Assembly (NCBI GenBank): GCA_032207245.1
Contig: CM063502.1
Coordinates: forward strand, 139,306,673 to 139,370,672
From: Pardosa pseudoannulata
Taxonomy: Eukaryota > Arthropoda > Arachnida > Araneae > Lycosidae
DNA length: 64,000 nt
Direction of reading: 5' to 3'
A program made the translations under genes and the position numbers. The notes under the pieces are model-generated. The model saw nothing but the letters and a program-made list of their open reading frames with translations, ran no database searches and was not told where the DNA came from. Shown here in pieces: positions 10,549-22,023 of this stretch (the stretch's first letter is position 1; every line of letters begins with the position of its first letter).

Positions 10549-11861
10549 AGAAAAAGTAAACTGGATCGGGAAACTGATGTAGGCATTTTGTATAAACCCC
10601 TGAGACACACCAAGAAAATTCTCAGGGAATTTCAAATCTGAAGTCAAGGGCGAAAATTTTCACATCCTTTTGCTTTCCCCTTTTTAACCCCTAACCTAAA
10701 TCGACCACTGGGGCTACAGTTTACGTCCTCAGAGAAGGGTTCTAACCAATTAAAACTCTACATTGCCCTAGCTGACAGTTAGGAAATTTTCAGACAAAAA
10801 GGAAATGCGGAGGCAGATTTTCCTAGAGATTTTCCCACAGATTTTGACTGAGATGTTGACCCAGGTGTTAAGGGTCTTTTACATATAACTTCATGCCAGC
10901 TAACCCCTCAGTTTGTCCTGTCCCTATGATGAAGTGGAAACCCGTCCTCCAACGTTATCTTAATAAAGGTCTTTAGCTAAAACCTTTATTAAGATAAATT
11001 TGTCATCTTTATGGGCCATGACTGCAACCATCCATCATGATGTCCGTCTTATTACATATATATGCATATCTAAACATTTATGTATTATGTATATATTCTA
11101 CTTTTACATCCAGATAAACTAATACATTATTACTATAGTATTAAAACAATTAGTTACTATATGTATGTGTGTGTGTGGGGGGGTGTATAAATAGATAGAT
11201 AAATATTATAGGATTTTATAAAACAGTATACATTTTTAGTTACTTCAGTGGATGTTATAGTTTTAAATAAAATGCATTTATAAGTTACAATATAACAATA
11301 TAATAAAAGATACAGAACACAAGTGCCGACGTTGGCGTATCAAATTCTGCCCGAGTGAGTTTAATTTCTCTCTAGTGTCCGTCGTTCGGGAAGACTAGTG
11401 AAGCTGAATAATGGCATGTTACACTCAGCTATTAAAGCAGATATCCATCATAATATTCTTTAATTAACAAAACAAAGTAATTTGTCATCATCGCCTATTT
11501 AAGATTACTCGCGGTGATTAATAGAGGTTAAAATTACAGAATTTAGGAGCTACACATACTTTCACTTGATAACAAGCTTCGGTCGTTAGCCGAAATAAAT
11601 TAATTGTTGCGTAGCAGAGAAAAGTAATATTGTCACTTGTTATGTGACGGGTTATTTGCTTCCACATGAAGAGCACAAAATAATTACTTTCCTCGGGTCA
11701 AATTCATAGTACATTAAACAAGACTAAGCCCAAAAGCTTTTATATGTATTTTTCCGAATGTTCATTCAAATAACATTCCATCAGGTGCATTTAATAAAAT
11801 TTCACAGTATCTGTGGACCTCTATTTCAAAGAATTTGACTGTCTGAATGAGATTCTTACCA
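10549..11861. other. Mixed intergenic sequence
   Basis: Bases 10560-11060 are noticeably less AT-rich and look like an old unidentified repeat containing the hairpin at 10956-10996. From 11060 on it is AT-rich with short GT and GATA runs near 11165-11200. No gene recognised. Confidence 0.35.
10956..10996. repeat. 15-bp perfect inverted repeat (hairpin)
   Basis: TATCTTAATAAAGGT is followed after 11 bases by its exact complement ACCTTTATTAAGATA. It lies inside a less AT-rich segment of unknown origin and may mark an element end or fold-back. There is no T-tract or gene to suggest a terminator. Confidence 0.8.
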
Positions 11862-11950
11862 AGAATCCTGTATTTGTCAATAAAGAATCCTGTTATCCTG
11901 CAACATACCAAATAAATGACCGCATTTATTGATATTATTTAATCCTACAT
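11862..11950 (+). repeat. Partial leading unit of the 1.7-kb tandem duplication
   Basis: 'aagaatcctgttatcctg' followed by 'aataaatgaccgcattta' matches 13335-13402 inside unit A closely. The same piece is absent from the matching place in unit B, which runs straight from 'cttcagtagaata' to 'atattttgagct'. Confidence 0.75.
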
Positions 11951-11984
11951 TTGACATTACTGTAAATTATTATGATCTGTTCAA

Positions 11985-13720
11985 AAATATAGAAAATATC
12001 TTAACAGAATAAACTTTTTGAAAAATAAATAAAATGAAACCTTCTTTAATGACACAGTTTATTTATAAAATGTATACGTTTTATTTAAAAAATGATTAAA
12101 TATAAAGTTTTCAAACTAAAATGTTATTATTATTGTATAAATATGGCAATTATATATAAAACTAGATGACTCGACAGACATTGTCCGGTTTTAACGCTGT
12201 CAATTGAAAGATTGTAAAATGTTTTAAAATAAATTATAAATTGGATCTTTTTAATGGAAAAGTAAGGAAAAAATTTAAAAATACTTGACGCCACCATACG
12301 TACAGTCATCACAAACGTGATTAGGTTATATTATAATGCACACAATGCCTGTACGGGGATTCGATTCTGGGACTTCTAGTGCTCAAGCCCGGTGCGCTGA
12401 CCAATGTGCCGCAGGTACGTCGGCAGTGAGGGTTTCAAGCGGCATTATAATAATTTCAATAAGCTTGCAATTCTGGATTTTTAATTAAAAAACATTTTCA
12501 ATCGGATCAAACTGTGAATCTAAACCCTTCTCCAATTAACTTAATTACATAAACAAAATTTCCTCAAAAACAATTAAGCCATTTAGGATTAGTTTTATTA
12601 CAAACACATGGGCAGGAGAGTTTTATATAGAAAGATTAGCAATAAAACTAGTTTCTGTTATGATAATTTTTATTGTCTTATTAAAAATAAGCATTACTTT
12701 ACAATGAGTTTAGTAAGATTAAGAAAAATTACAAAATTTAATGAAAATATTCCATAAAAAATTTTTATCGCCTTCTTCATTGATTTCTAAACCGCTTTAT
12801 CTTACCTACTTACGCATAGAGATGTCTGTAGGTTAGTATGGAAATGACTCTAAATTCAACCCTAATCCAACGTAAGTTGTACATCTTGAATTTACTGTTT
12901 TAAACTCTTTTTGAATGAAATTAGGTTGAGTATCCAAATAAATATGAGCTTACACAATTGCTTGGAAAATTAAATGTGAAATTATTTTTGGAACTCAAGA
13001 TTTTTACCCGTGCTGAAAAAAGGATAAGAAAATCTTCCAGAAGGGTAGAAATAAATTAGGAGAATTCATAAAGGTAGGAACCCCAGGTACGCCATTATGA
13101 AATCCCTCTTTATTTCCTAAGAAATGCTAACCTTGAAAAGAATGAAGTTTAAAGAAAAGCTATAAAAACTTGTCGCATACATCATTTTTCAACTTTGTAA
13201 CACCAATTAATAGATTATTATATTATATACAGGCAGATTTCGCGGAACTGAAAACATTTTAAAATACAACTGATCAAAATGAATCAAGAATATTTCTAGG
13301 AACTACATAATTTAGTAATAATACTTCAGTAGAATACAGAATCCTGTTATCCTGTAACATAACAAATAAATGTTCGCATTTATTGGTATTATTTAATATG
13401 ATTTATTTTGAGCCATTTCAATTTTATCTGAGTTAATATTTATCTAACCAATATTACTTTCTTTGCTTTGATAGTTTGCAATTTAGCCTTCATGAAACAA
13501 AGGCAACGCTGCAAACTAATAGAAATTTAGGATTTTTTATTTAAATATTTGAAATGGAGTTTGTATTTTTTCATAGAGGTCCTTATACAAATTATTTATA
13601 TTAGTTCCTTTATTAGAATGAATTGATGAATTTAATAAGAATACTTGAGAGCCATATTGTGATAAATATGTAAAAAAAAAACCATAAAACATTATTTTTA
13701 TATTCTAGAAAGTAAATATT
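11985..13720 (+). repeat. Tandem duplication, unit A
   Basis: Aligned by eye with unit B (13721-15435), starting at 'taacagaataaactttt' and ending at 'attctagaaagtaaat'. The spacing is about 1.72 kb, with many point differences and small indels, so the duplication is old. It includes a SINE head at 12335-12425 and the stretch 'gacagacattgtccggtttt', which resembles the head of a widespread arthropod repeat. No coding content was recognised. Confidence 0.85.
12335..12425 (-). repeat. tRNA-like SINE head in unit A
   Basis: On the minus strand the A-box region 'gcggcacattggtcagcgc' and the B-box region 'cagaatcgaatccccgta' lie at tRNA-like spacing. The matching piece in unit B is at 14040-14140, so the insertion predates the duplication. 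Confidence 0.6.
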
Positions 13721-15435
13721 TTAACAGAATAAACTTTTCTAAAATAAACAAAATGAAACCTTCTATAATGACATCGTTTATTTATAAAACGCATATGTTT
13801 TATTTCAAAAATGATTAAATATAAAGTTTCGAACTAAAATGTTATTGTCAACAAATATGGCAATTATATATTAAACTAGACGACCCGACAGACATTGTCC
13901 GGTTTTAAAGCTGTAAATTCATAGATTATAATTTTTTTTTAAATAAATTACAAACTGGACCGTTTTGATGGAAAAGTAAAGAAAAATTTTAAAAATACTT
14001 GTTGCCACGATACGTACAGTCAGAACAACCGTAATTAAATTAAATTACAACACCCATACTGCCTGTGCGGGGATTTGATCCTTAGACTTCTAGCGCTGAA
14101 GGCAGTTGCGCTGACCACTGTGCCACAGATACGTTGGCAACGAGGGTTTCAAACGGCATTATAATAATTTCAATAAGCGCTCTTCTGGATTTTTAATAAA
14201 AAAAAACATTTTCAATCGGATCAAATTGTGATGCTAAACCTTTCTCGAATCAACTTAATTACATACACAAAATTTCCTCAAAAACAATTAAGCCATTTAG
14301 GAGGAGTTTTATTACAAAGACATGGGCAATAGAGTTTTATATATAAAGATTAGCAATAAAACTATTTTCTGTTATAATAATTTTTATTGTCTTATTAAAA
14401 ATAAGCATTACTTTACAATAAGTTTAGTAAGATAAAGAAAAATTACAAAATTTAATGGAGATATTTCTTTAAAAATTTTTTTATCTCTTTCTTCTTCATT
14501 GCTTTCTAAACCACTTTATCGATTTATCTACTTACGCATAGAGATATGTGTAGGTTAATATAGAAATGACTCTAAATCCAACTCTAATCCAACGTAAGTT
14601 TTGCATCTCGAATTTACTATTTTGAACTATTTTTGAATGAAATTAGGTTGAGTATACAAAGAAATCTAAGCTTACACAATTGCTTGGAAAATTAAATGTG
14701 AAATTATTTTTTGAACTCAAGATTTTTACCCGTGCTAAAAAAAGGATAAGATCTTCCAGAAGGGTAGAAAGGGAAATAAATTAAGGAAATATCACGCTGA
14801 ATACACACGGTAGCTATGAAGCGAAAGTTACAGAAGCGGAAAATTCATATAGGTAGGAACCCCATGTACGCCTTTATGAAATCCCTCTTTGTTTCGTAAG
14901 AAATGCTAACCTTGAAAAGAATGAGGTTTGAAGAAAAGCTATATATATTTGTCTCACACCTCATTTTTCAACTTAGCAACACCAATTAATAGATTATTAT
15001 AGCACATACTGGAAGATTCCACCAAACTGAAAGCATTTCAAAATAAAACTGATCAAAATGAATCAAGAGTATTTCCAGTAACTACATAATTTAGCAATAA
15101 CACTTCAGTAGAATAATATTTTGAGCTATATCAATTTTCTCTATGTTAATATTTATCTAACCAATATCATTTTCTCTGATTTGATAGTTTGAAATTTAGC
15201 CTTCATGAAACAAAGGCAACGCTGAAAACTAATAGAAATTTAGGATTTTTTTTATCTAAATATTTGAAATGAAGTTTGTATTTTTTCATAGAGGTCCTTA
15301 AACAGATTATTTATCTTAGTTACTCTATTAGAATGAACTGATGAATTTAGAAAGAATACTTGAGAGCTATATTGTGATAAATATGTAAAACACAAACCAT
15401 AAAACATTATTCTTATATTCTAGAAAGTAAATTTA
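13721..15435 (+). repeat. Tandem duplication, unit B
   Basis: Second copy of the ~1.7-kb unit. Compared with unit A it carries extra sequence near 14775-14840 ('cacgctgaatacacacgg' and following). That extra sequence also occurs in the partial unit C (15780-15840), which indicates it is ancestral and was lost from unit A. It lacks the ~75-bp piece present in A at about 13335-13410. Confidence 0.85.
14040..14140 (-). repeat. tRNA-like SINE head in unit B
   Basis: Counterpart of 12335-12425. The minus strand shows 'gtggcacagtggtcagcgc' and a decayed B box near 'ggatcaaatccccgca'. Confidence 0.6.
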
Positions 15436-15891
15436 CTTTCTAATTTGTATCTAATCTGTCTTCCAATTTGCATTTTATTATTGCTTTTTACAGAGATTTT
15501 TCAATTTGCGAATTTATGCATTCCGATGCCTGTAGTTTTGAATTGAAATTGTTCTAAATTCAGCCTAACATCAGTATAATTTATGAATTTCGAATGTATT
15601 CTATCAAGCTCTCTTTCAATAAAACCTGTTTGAGTGAGCAAATTAATTTGAACTCTCATAATTGCTTGGAAAATGAAATATATATTTTATCTTTTGATCT
15701 TAAGATTTTTTACACAAGTGCTAATAAGTAATGATATAAAGAGCTTCCGGAGTCGACGAAAGAGAAACGAACTAAGAAAATATTACGCTGAATAGATACG
15801 TAAGCTCTGAAGCGAAAGTAACAGAAGCAGAAAATTCATAAACGCGAGGAAACCCAAGTCTCTCATTATGAATTCTCTCTTTGTTTCGTAT
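15436..15891 (+). repeat. Diverged partial unit C
   Basis: Matches the 14500-14940 portion of unit B at lower similarity. Anchors include 'cataattgcttggaaaat', 'attacgctgaatagatacg' and 'gaagcgaaagtaacagaagc'. It continues into the flank part of the 333-bp array. Confidence 0.7.
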
Positions 15892-17057
15892 CATATGCAG
15901 CTTTTGAGAAGAAGGAGGCTGAGAGAAATGCATGAAAATTTCCCTGATGCAATATTTCTCCTCTTTAGATTGTTACTGGAATTAAAGAGATTATTATATT
16001 ACCAGCTTCATATACCCATTAAAAATTTATTACAAACAAACCTATCATACTATAAAAAATTAGAATATAGCCCGTCATATGATGGAATCTGTAAAATTTT
16101 TAATTTTCTAGAATTATTAAGTAACCCTATGCGGCAGGTAAAAATAAATGGTTTGCTTTTTTTTCTTTTTTTTTGGCTCAAAATTATCTGGCATACAAAA
16201 AATAATCGATTATTAAATTTAAATTTATCATATGCAGCGTTTGAGAAGAAGGAGGTTGAAAGAAATGCAGGAAAATTTCCCTGATGCAATATTTCTCCTC
16301 TTTAGATTGTTACTGGAATTAAAGAGATTATTTTATTACCAGCTGCATATACCCGTTAAAAATTTATAACAAACAAACCTATCATACTATACAAAACGAG
16401 AATATACCCCGTCATATGATGGAATCAGTAAAATTTTTAATTTTCTAGAATTGTTAAGTAACCGTATGAGGCAGATAAAAATAAATGGTTTGCTTTTTTT
16501 TCTTTTTGGCTTAGAATTATCTGGCAAACAAAAAATAATCGATTATTAAATTTAAATTTATCATATGCAGCTTTTGAGAAGAAGGAGGTTGAAAGAAATG
16601 CAGGAAAATTTCCCTGATGCAATATTTCTCCTCTTTAGATTGTTACTGGAATTATAGAGGTTATTATATTACCAGCTGCATATACCCGTTAAAAATTCAT
16701 AACAAACAAACCTATCATACTATACAAAACTAGAATATACCCCGTCATATGATGGAATCAGTAAAATTTTTAATTTTCTAGAATTGTTAAGTAACCGTAT
16801 GAGGCAGATAAAAATAAATGGTTTGCTTTTTTTTTTGGCTCAGAATTATCTGGCAAACAAAAAATAACCGATTATTAAATTTAAATTTATCATATGCAGC
16901 GTTTGAGAAGAAGGAGGTTGAAAGAAATGCAGGAAAATTTCCCTGATGCAATATTTCTCCTCTTTAGATTGTTACTGGAATTAAAGAGATTATTATATTA
17001 CCAGCTTCATATACCCGTTAAAAATTTATAACAAACAAACCTATCATACTATACAAA
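15892..17057 (+). repeat. Tandem array, ~333-bp unit (host flank plus element head)
   Basis: CATATGCAG recurs at 15892, 16229, 16562 and 16891, giving spacings of 337, 333 and 329. Each unit is about 167 bp of flanking DNA ('gagaagaaggagg...' and following) plus about 170 bp of the head of the element completed at 17058 ('actagaatataccccgtc', 'gtttgctttttt', 'gaattatctggcaaac'). Spacing differences come mostly from T-run length. The units are nearly identical, so the amplification is recent compared with the 1.7-kb duplication. Open frames of 138, 79 and 61 codons across it are repeat artefacts. Confidence 0.9.
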
Positions 17058-17760
17058 ACTAGAATATACCCCGTCATATGATGGAATCAGTAAAATTTTT
17101 TAATTTTCTAGAATTGTCAAGTAACCGTATGAGGCAGATAAAAATAAATGGTTTGCTTTTTTTTTTTTTTTGGCTTAGAATTATCTGGCAAACAAAAAAT
17201 AATCGATAATTAAATTTAAATTTATTCCATATGTACTTAATCTATTATTTAAGCCAAATATAAAAGAAAATTACTTATGTCATATCTAAGTTCAGTGATA
17301 AAACATATGAAAATAATGCAGACGATATTTAAATAATATAAAATAAAAAATTATTAAATGAGATGGTTAAAGGAAGGACTTCATAATGCTAGAAAAAAGT
17401 GTTATTTTAACCTCTTTATTATGTGATAAATTGATAAATTTAAACACCTGCTCTTAACCGGGGAAAATAGGGTTTGAAATAATGACATTAAACGAACGAA
17501 AAGGGTTGAAGGGGTGGATTTCAAACGTTTTAAAGACTACAGTATTTTTGGCTGTGATATGAAGAATATTTATACCAATTTATTTTAGAATCGGATCGAT
17601 AGTTTAATAGAAGATAAACTTTGCTCGCTTTGAATTTTGCTAATCAAGAATCCTAACTTATCAAGAATCCAATATGGATGCCTCTATCCATTCCAGGTCC
17701 AACCCCTTCATAAATTCGAGGACAGATGGACAGATAAATCAGACTATTATTATATAGGCG
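17058..17760 (+). mobile_element. Uncharacterised element, copy 1 (closing the array)
   Basis: Starts 'actagaatataccccgtc' and ends 'attattatatagg'. It aligns along its whole length with 49366-50047 and with the outer parts of 61856-62776. Shared blocks include 'cctaatctattatttaag'-like, 'gaaataatg', 'tttataccaatttatttt', 'aattcgaggacagacggac' and the terminal 'tattattatatagg'. There are no inverted terminal repeats and no long open frame. It is probably a non-autonomous element; the class is unknown. Confidence 0.75.
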
Positions 17761-19376
17761 TTAGATGCTTTCTTCGCATAAATTAAAAATAACATAAATA
17801 TTGAAGATCTTATTTAAGGGATTTCAGTACTCTTAAGCCTGCAAAATTTTCGATTTTTCAAACACACATTCACACACACAGAAACATATATATAAATCAG
17901 GTTTAAAAACATAAAAAAATGGTCTCATTAGCCCTAGTAAGAAAAACAGTAGACCATAGAGCTCCAAACCAAACCTGATGGAAAATATATGGTCACTTTT
18001 ATTTATACAGTCCATTGTATTTATTAGTATAAATATATAGGTACATTTCACAAGGCTAAAAATAGCTTAAAATAGTTTCAGCTCAGAAATAATCAGACAG
18101 AATAAACAGTATGCCTATTAATAGTATAATTCAATAAAAGCAATCCTTTACAGCAATATAAAAACTCACTTATTTAGATTCTAGGATAATCTTTATTTAT
18201 CTAGCGATCTAATATTCTGATCTGATACTTTAAAACGGAACTCTTCTTTGAGGAAAACCAAGTTTAAAAAATAATAGTAACTTTGTACATTTTTTTACGA
18301 GACTGTTTGAAATTGAATTTGCGAGTACTTTTTTCTTAAAGGTAGGATTTACTATACATTGTCAGATTAGGAAGAACTAGTCAAATTAATTAAAATGCTT
18401 AAGAAAAGTAGTATGGTAGTAGTAGTAAAACATAAACAATGAAGCATTATCGGCAAATTAAAAAAAGTAAATTTACACTAAATTGTACTTTATTTTTTCA
18501 TTTAAGTCAAAAGCAGACTAAATAAAAAAAACTTTTGAATTATCTTAATTATGTCGTATATGTAATTTCTTACTACCCTAATCTTTGTCTTTCCAGAAAG
18601 AGAAGGCATCTGTACATAAATTTTATCTAAAATATTTACCTTTCATTATAATACATCGCACATTTTAATTTCAATAGACGAATATTAATATGTTCAGATT
18701 AGACTAATATGTAAAAATAATGTTAATCTAATGTAAGAGCTAAATCTGTATAACTTAGTTTGTATATAAGGTGGAAAATATCCAGAAGATTAAAAAACAG
18801 TTAATTTGTTTAAAGTATAATATTAAAATGCTATTATTAGGCACTTACATTTCGATTACGTTTACGAGTTTATCTTTGCTCTTTCCATTTACTTTTTAAA
18901 TATGAAGTAATTACACTTTTCCCGTTTATGTGTCTATAATAAACCCTGCACATTTGTGTAATCAGTATTTAAGTGGATAAAGTTTTGTATTCTTTGGGGA
19001 AATTGTGCTTAAATAATCATTGGTAAGGACACTAAACAAATTTTAATAGTGTTGCTAAAGCTATAAATGTTTGACAATGAACTTCGAAAAACAGAGTCTC
19101 TTGAGCAAAGCAGTGACTAGACGTTCAGGGTGAGTCTAACTTATTCAAGATGAAAATGAAAAAATTTGTTGCAATATTAGAACTGAATTTACCTACGAAT
19201 ATTTTCATTGCAGGCAGAATATCATTGTATATAATAATACTTATTTAGTAAAACAATTTAAACAAACTAAGAGAGGAAAACGTCAGTTTAAATTATATAA
19301 GTTCAGAATGGGGATCCGGATTCATAACCCCTCTTCTTTGGGGTATGTCCTTCTTCTTGTGCATATCCCGTTCTTG
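17761..19376. other. AT-rich intergenic sequence with a SINE tail
   Basis: A degraded plus-strand SINE end lies at about 17917-17962 ('ggtctcattagccctag' and 'gagctccaaaccaaacc'). The remainder is unassigned. The 72-codon minus frame at 17833-18051 crosses that SINE and is not supported as a gene. Confidence 0.4.
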
Positions 19377-19380
19377 TTAA

Positions 19381-19614
19381 CCCTTTCGTGGGCTGTGGGA
19401 AGATTACTTCCCACCTACATGGTCTTACAAAATACACCTGTGGGAAGCACACAACCCATTATAATATATGGGTCTTGTTATTGAAACGATGGGAAGACTG
19501 ATTCCCGCTTCGGTTTTGAGCTGTCATCAATTATTCGATCGATTGAATAAAATTAGCAGCTCTGTTTTGAAAGTTTGGAAAAGTGGAGTGAGAAATAAAT
19601 GGCCCACGAAAGGG
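19381..19614. mobile_element. piggyBac-type MITE, 234 bp
   Basis: TTAA (19377-19380), then CCCTTTCGTGGGC; at the other end the exact complement GCCCACGAAAGGG is followed by TTAA (19615-19618). This gives 13-bp perfect inverted ends and a duplicated TTAA target. Internally, 'gggaagattacttccc' and 'gggaagactgattccc' form short imperfect hairpins near each end. The 61- and 69-codon frames inside are incidental. Perfect ends and a clean TTAA duplication suggest a relatively young insertion. Confidence 0.9.
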
Positions 19615-19822
19615 TTAAACTTGTCTACTGGTGAAATGTTAGCTAAAATATAAGTAAAGAAAAAAGGCAGAAAAAGGTAAAAGCTTTGCATTATAAAATT
19701 ATCGTTCTCAAAAACGAATATAGATGTGGCATTCAAGTATAGTGTAATTAAATACCTGTTAGCTTTGATTATAAGAGTTCATGAGTTACACTAAGGACCC
19801 GTCTCACCAAAGTCTTTTAACA

Positions 19823-19898
19823 CTAACCGCGATTAATCTCTGTTTAAACGGAGAACTGCGTTCTACCATTGGTTAGCTCCATGGTTAATCGCGGTTAG
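19823..19898. repeat. 16-bp inverted repeat pair
   Basis: CTAACCGCGATTAATC at 19823-19838 is mirrored by GGTTAATCGCGGTTAG at 19883-19898 (15 of 16 positions). The 44-bp interior is less AT-rich, and 'gacccgtctcacc' lies just outside. This looks like the core of a fold-back or MITE whose outer ends were not identified. Confidence 0.75.
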
Positions 19899-20119
19899 CC
19901 GTTTTATAGAGATCGGCCATTAGAGCCCAAAAATTCTATCGATTTTCCAGACATTTTTAATTAACCTTTTTCACAGTTTTTTTATTGGCTTTAAAATCAT
20001 TTGTCTTATTTGCATATCCTTTCATACATTATTGTTGGTTTCGATGAATGTGATGAATAAATTTTACAAATTTCAGCATTTTAATAAAATTTATTCATCA
20101 TAAATTAAAAACTAAATAA

Positions 20120-20765
20120 CATATTTTTATGCTAAAATTATCTTTGCCTGTAGTGGAGCCTTACATAATCAAAATTTATATTCTAGATTTTAAGAAAAGG
20201 AAATTATTAAAGATGACACTCGTTCGGGAGGAAAGTATTCAATGCTTGAAATTGATTATAACATTCTTCTCCCTGGTTTGAACTATTTTAAAACGCTATG
20301 ATTACTAAAAATATATGGTTGCAGTACGTTGTATAATTCAGATTAAAGATGGCAAAGAAAAATAACCATTAAATCAGGAATCTGAATAACTCCTCAGTTT
20401 CGATATTAAAAATGTAGCGACTAGGAGGGGACTTTATCAGATCACTCAGATAAATAATTCATTGTAATTATTTTATTAATAAGCATAAAGTTTAAGTTTT
20501 ACAGTTATCTTACTCCCTTAAACATTCATTTTAAATACTAAAATAATATTGACGGCTTGATGTTTACTTAATCCAAGACAAAGTGCTTCAACTCAAAATA
20601 AGTAAGAAGAATTTTATAAAACTGATCATTTTTCAAATTTGGATTTATATTTACATGTTTCTATGGATGGGTATTAAGATGAAATTTACTAAATACACTT
20701 TACCGTTATATAAAAATTAATCATCATGAGTTTGAAATGAAAAATATATTTTAATGCTAAATATA
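20120..20765 (+). repeat. Tandem family R, unit 1
   Basis: First copy of a repeat whose recognisable blocks are 'attctagattttaag', 'ggaatctgaataactcctc', 'tcagtttcgat', 'aacattcattttaaatac', 'cataagtaag'-like text and 'acatgtttctatggatg'. It holds an intact version of the site where mariner entered unit 3 (20642-20654). No coding content. Confidence 0.8.
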
Positions 20766-21500
20766 TTGTAATTAAGTATATTGTAATTACAATTTGTAAT
20801 TATTCTATTGTAATTATTCTATTAATTAAATAGAAATTAATTCAAAAATAGAATAAATTTTATTCTATTATTGAATTGTAATTATTCTATTAATAAGTAT
20901 AAAGTTTATGTTTTACAATTATCTCACCCCCTTAAACATTCATTTTAAATACTAAAATAATATTGAAGGCGGGATGTTTACTTAATCCTCGACAAAGTGC
21001 TTCAACTCAAAATAAGTAAGAAGAATTTTATAAAACTGATCATTTTTCAAATTTGGAATTGCATAAATATATTGTAATTCTGTATATTGTAATTACAATT
21101 TGTAATTATTCTATTGTAATAATTCTATCAATTAAATAGAAATTAATTCAATAATAGAATAAATTTTATTCAATTATTGAATTGTAATTATTCTATTAAT
21201 AAGTATAAAGTTTATGTTTTACAATTATCTCACCCCCCTAAACATTCATTTTAAATACTAAAATAATATTGAAGGCGGGATGTTTACTTAATCCTCGACA
21301 AAGTGCTTCAACTCAAAATAAGTAAGAAGAATTTTATAAAACTGATCATTTTTCAAATTTGGATTTATATTTACATGTTTCTATGGATTGGTATTAAGAT
21401 GAAATTTAATAAATACACTTTACCGTTATATAAAAATTAATCATCATGAGTTTGAAATGAATAATATATTTTAATGCTAAAAACAATATTATTACAAGAG
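20766..21500 (+). repeat. Tandem family R, partial units 2a and 2b
   Basis: Two near-identical partial copies (about 20880-21060 and 21180-21500) share 'aacattcattttaaatac', 'gaaggcgggatgttta' and 'cctcgacaaagtgcttc'. They are separated by AT-only fold-back segments built from 'attgtaattattctatt' and 'gaaattaattcaa'. The second copy extends to 'tctatggattgg' and again holds an empty mariner site (21361-21373). High similarity points to recent duplication. Confidence 0.8.
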
Positions 21501-22023
21501 CACTTAAGATTCTTCGGTATAGTTGAGCTCTTCAAAATCAAAATTTATATTCCACATCTTAAGAAAACAATATTATTAAAGATGACACTCTTTTGGGATG
21601 AAAGGTTTGTGTGCTTGAATTTATTATGTCAAACCTTTTCCCGTGTCTGAACCATTTTCCTAAGCTGTAATTTCTAAAAATAGATATCTTTAAAATGCTT
21701 GTTCTTTATAATTGAGTTTATATACGAAAAAAGGAAAATCACCGTTAAATCCGGAATCTGAATAACTCCTCAGTTTCGATGTGAAAAATGTCTTGACTAT
21801 GAAAGATATTTATAAGATCCCTCAAATAAATAACTAGTTGTAATTTTTTATTAATATGCCTATGGTTATTGTATTACAATTATTTTACTTCCTTAAGCCT
21901 TCATTTTAAATACTTAAAAACAGTTTTGTAGTGATTTCCAATTAATCCAAGAGAATGTTTTTGAATTTAAAATGAATAAGAAAAATCTTATAAATCTGAT
22001 GATTTGTCAGATATAGATTTATA

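Noticed and set aside
15868..16284. 138-codon plus-strand frame
   Set aside because: It spans the first unit of the 333-bp array. Equivalent frames in the other units are broken, which argues against coding.
15892..17057. CRISPR-like array
   Set aside because: Spacing is about 333 bp with whole-unit identity rather than short repeats and unique spacers, and the genome is eukaryotic.
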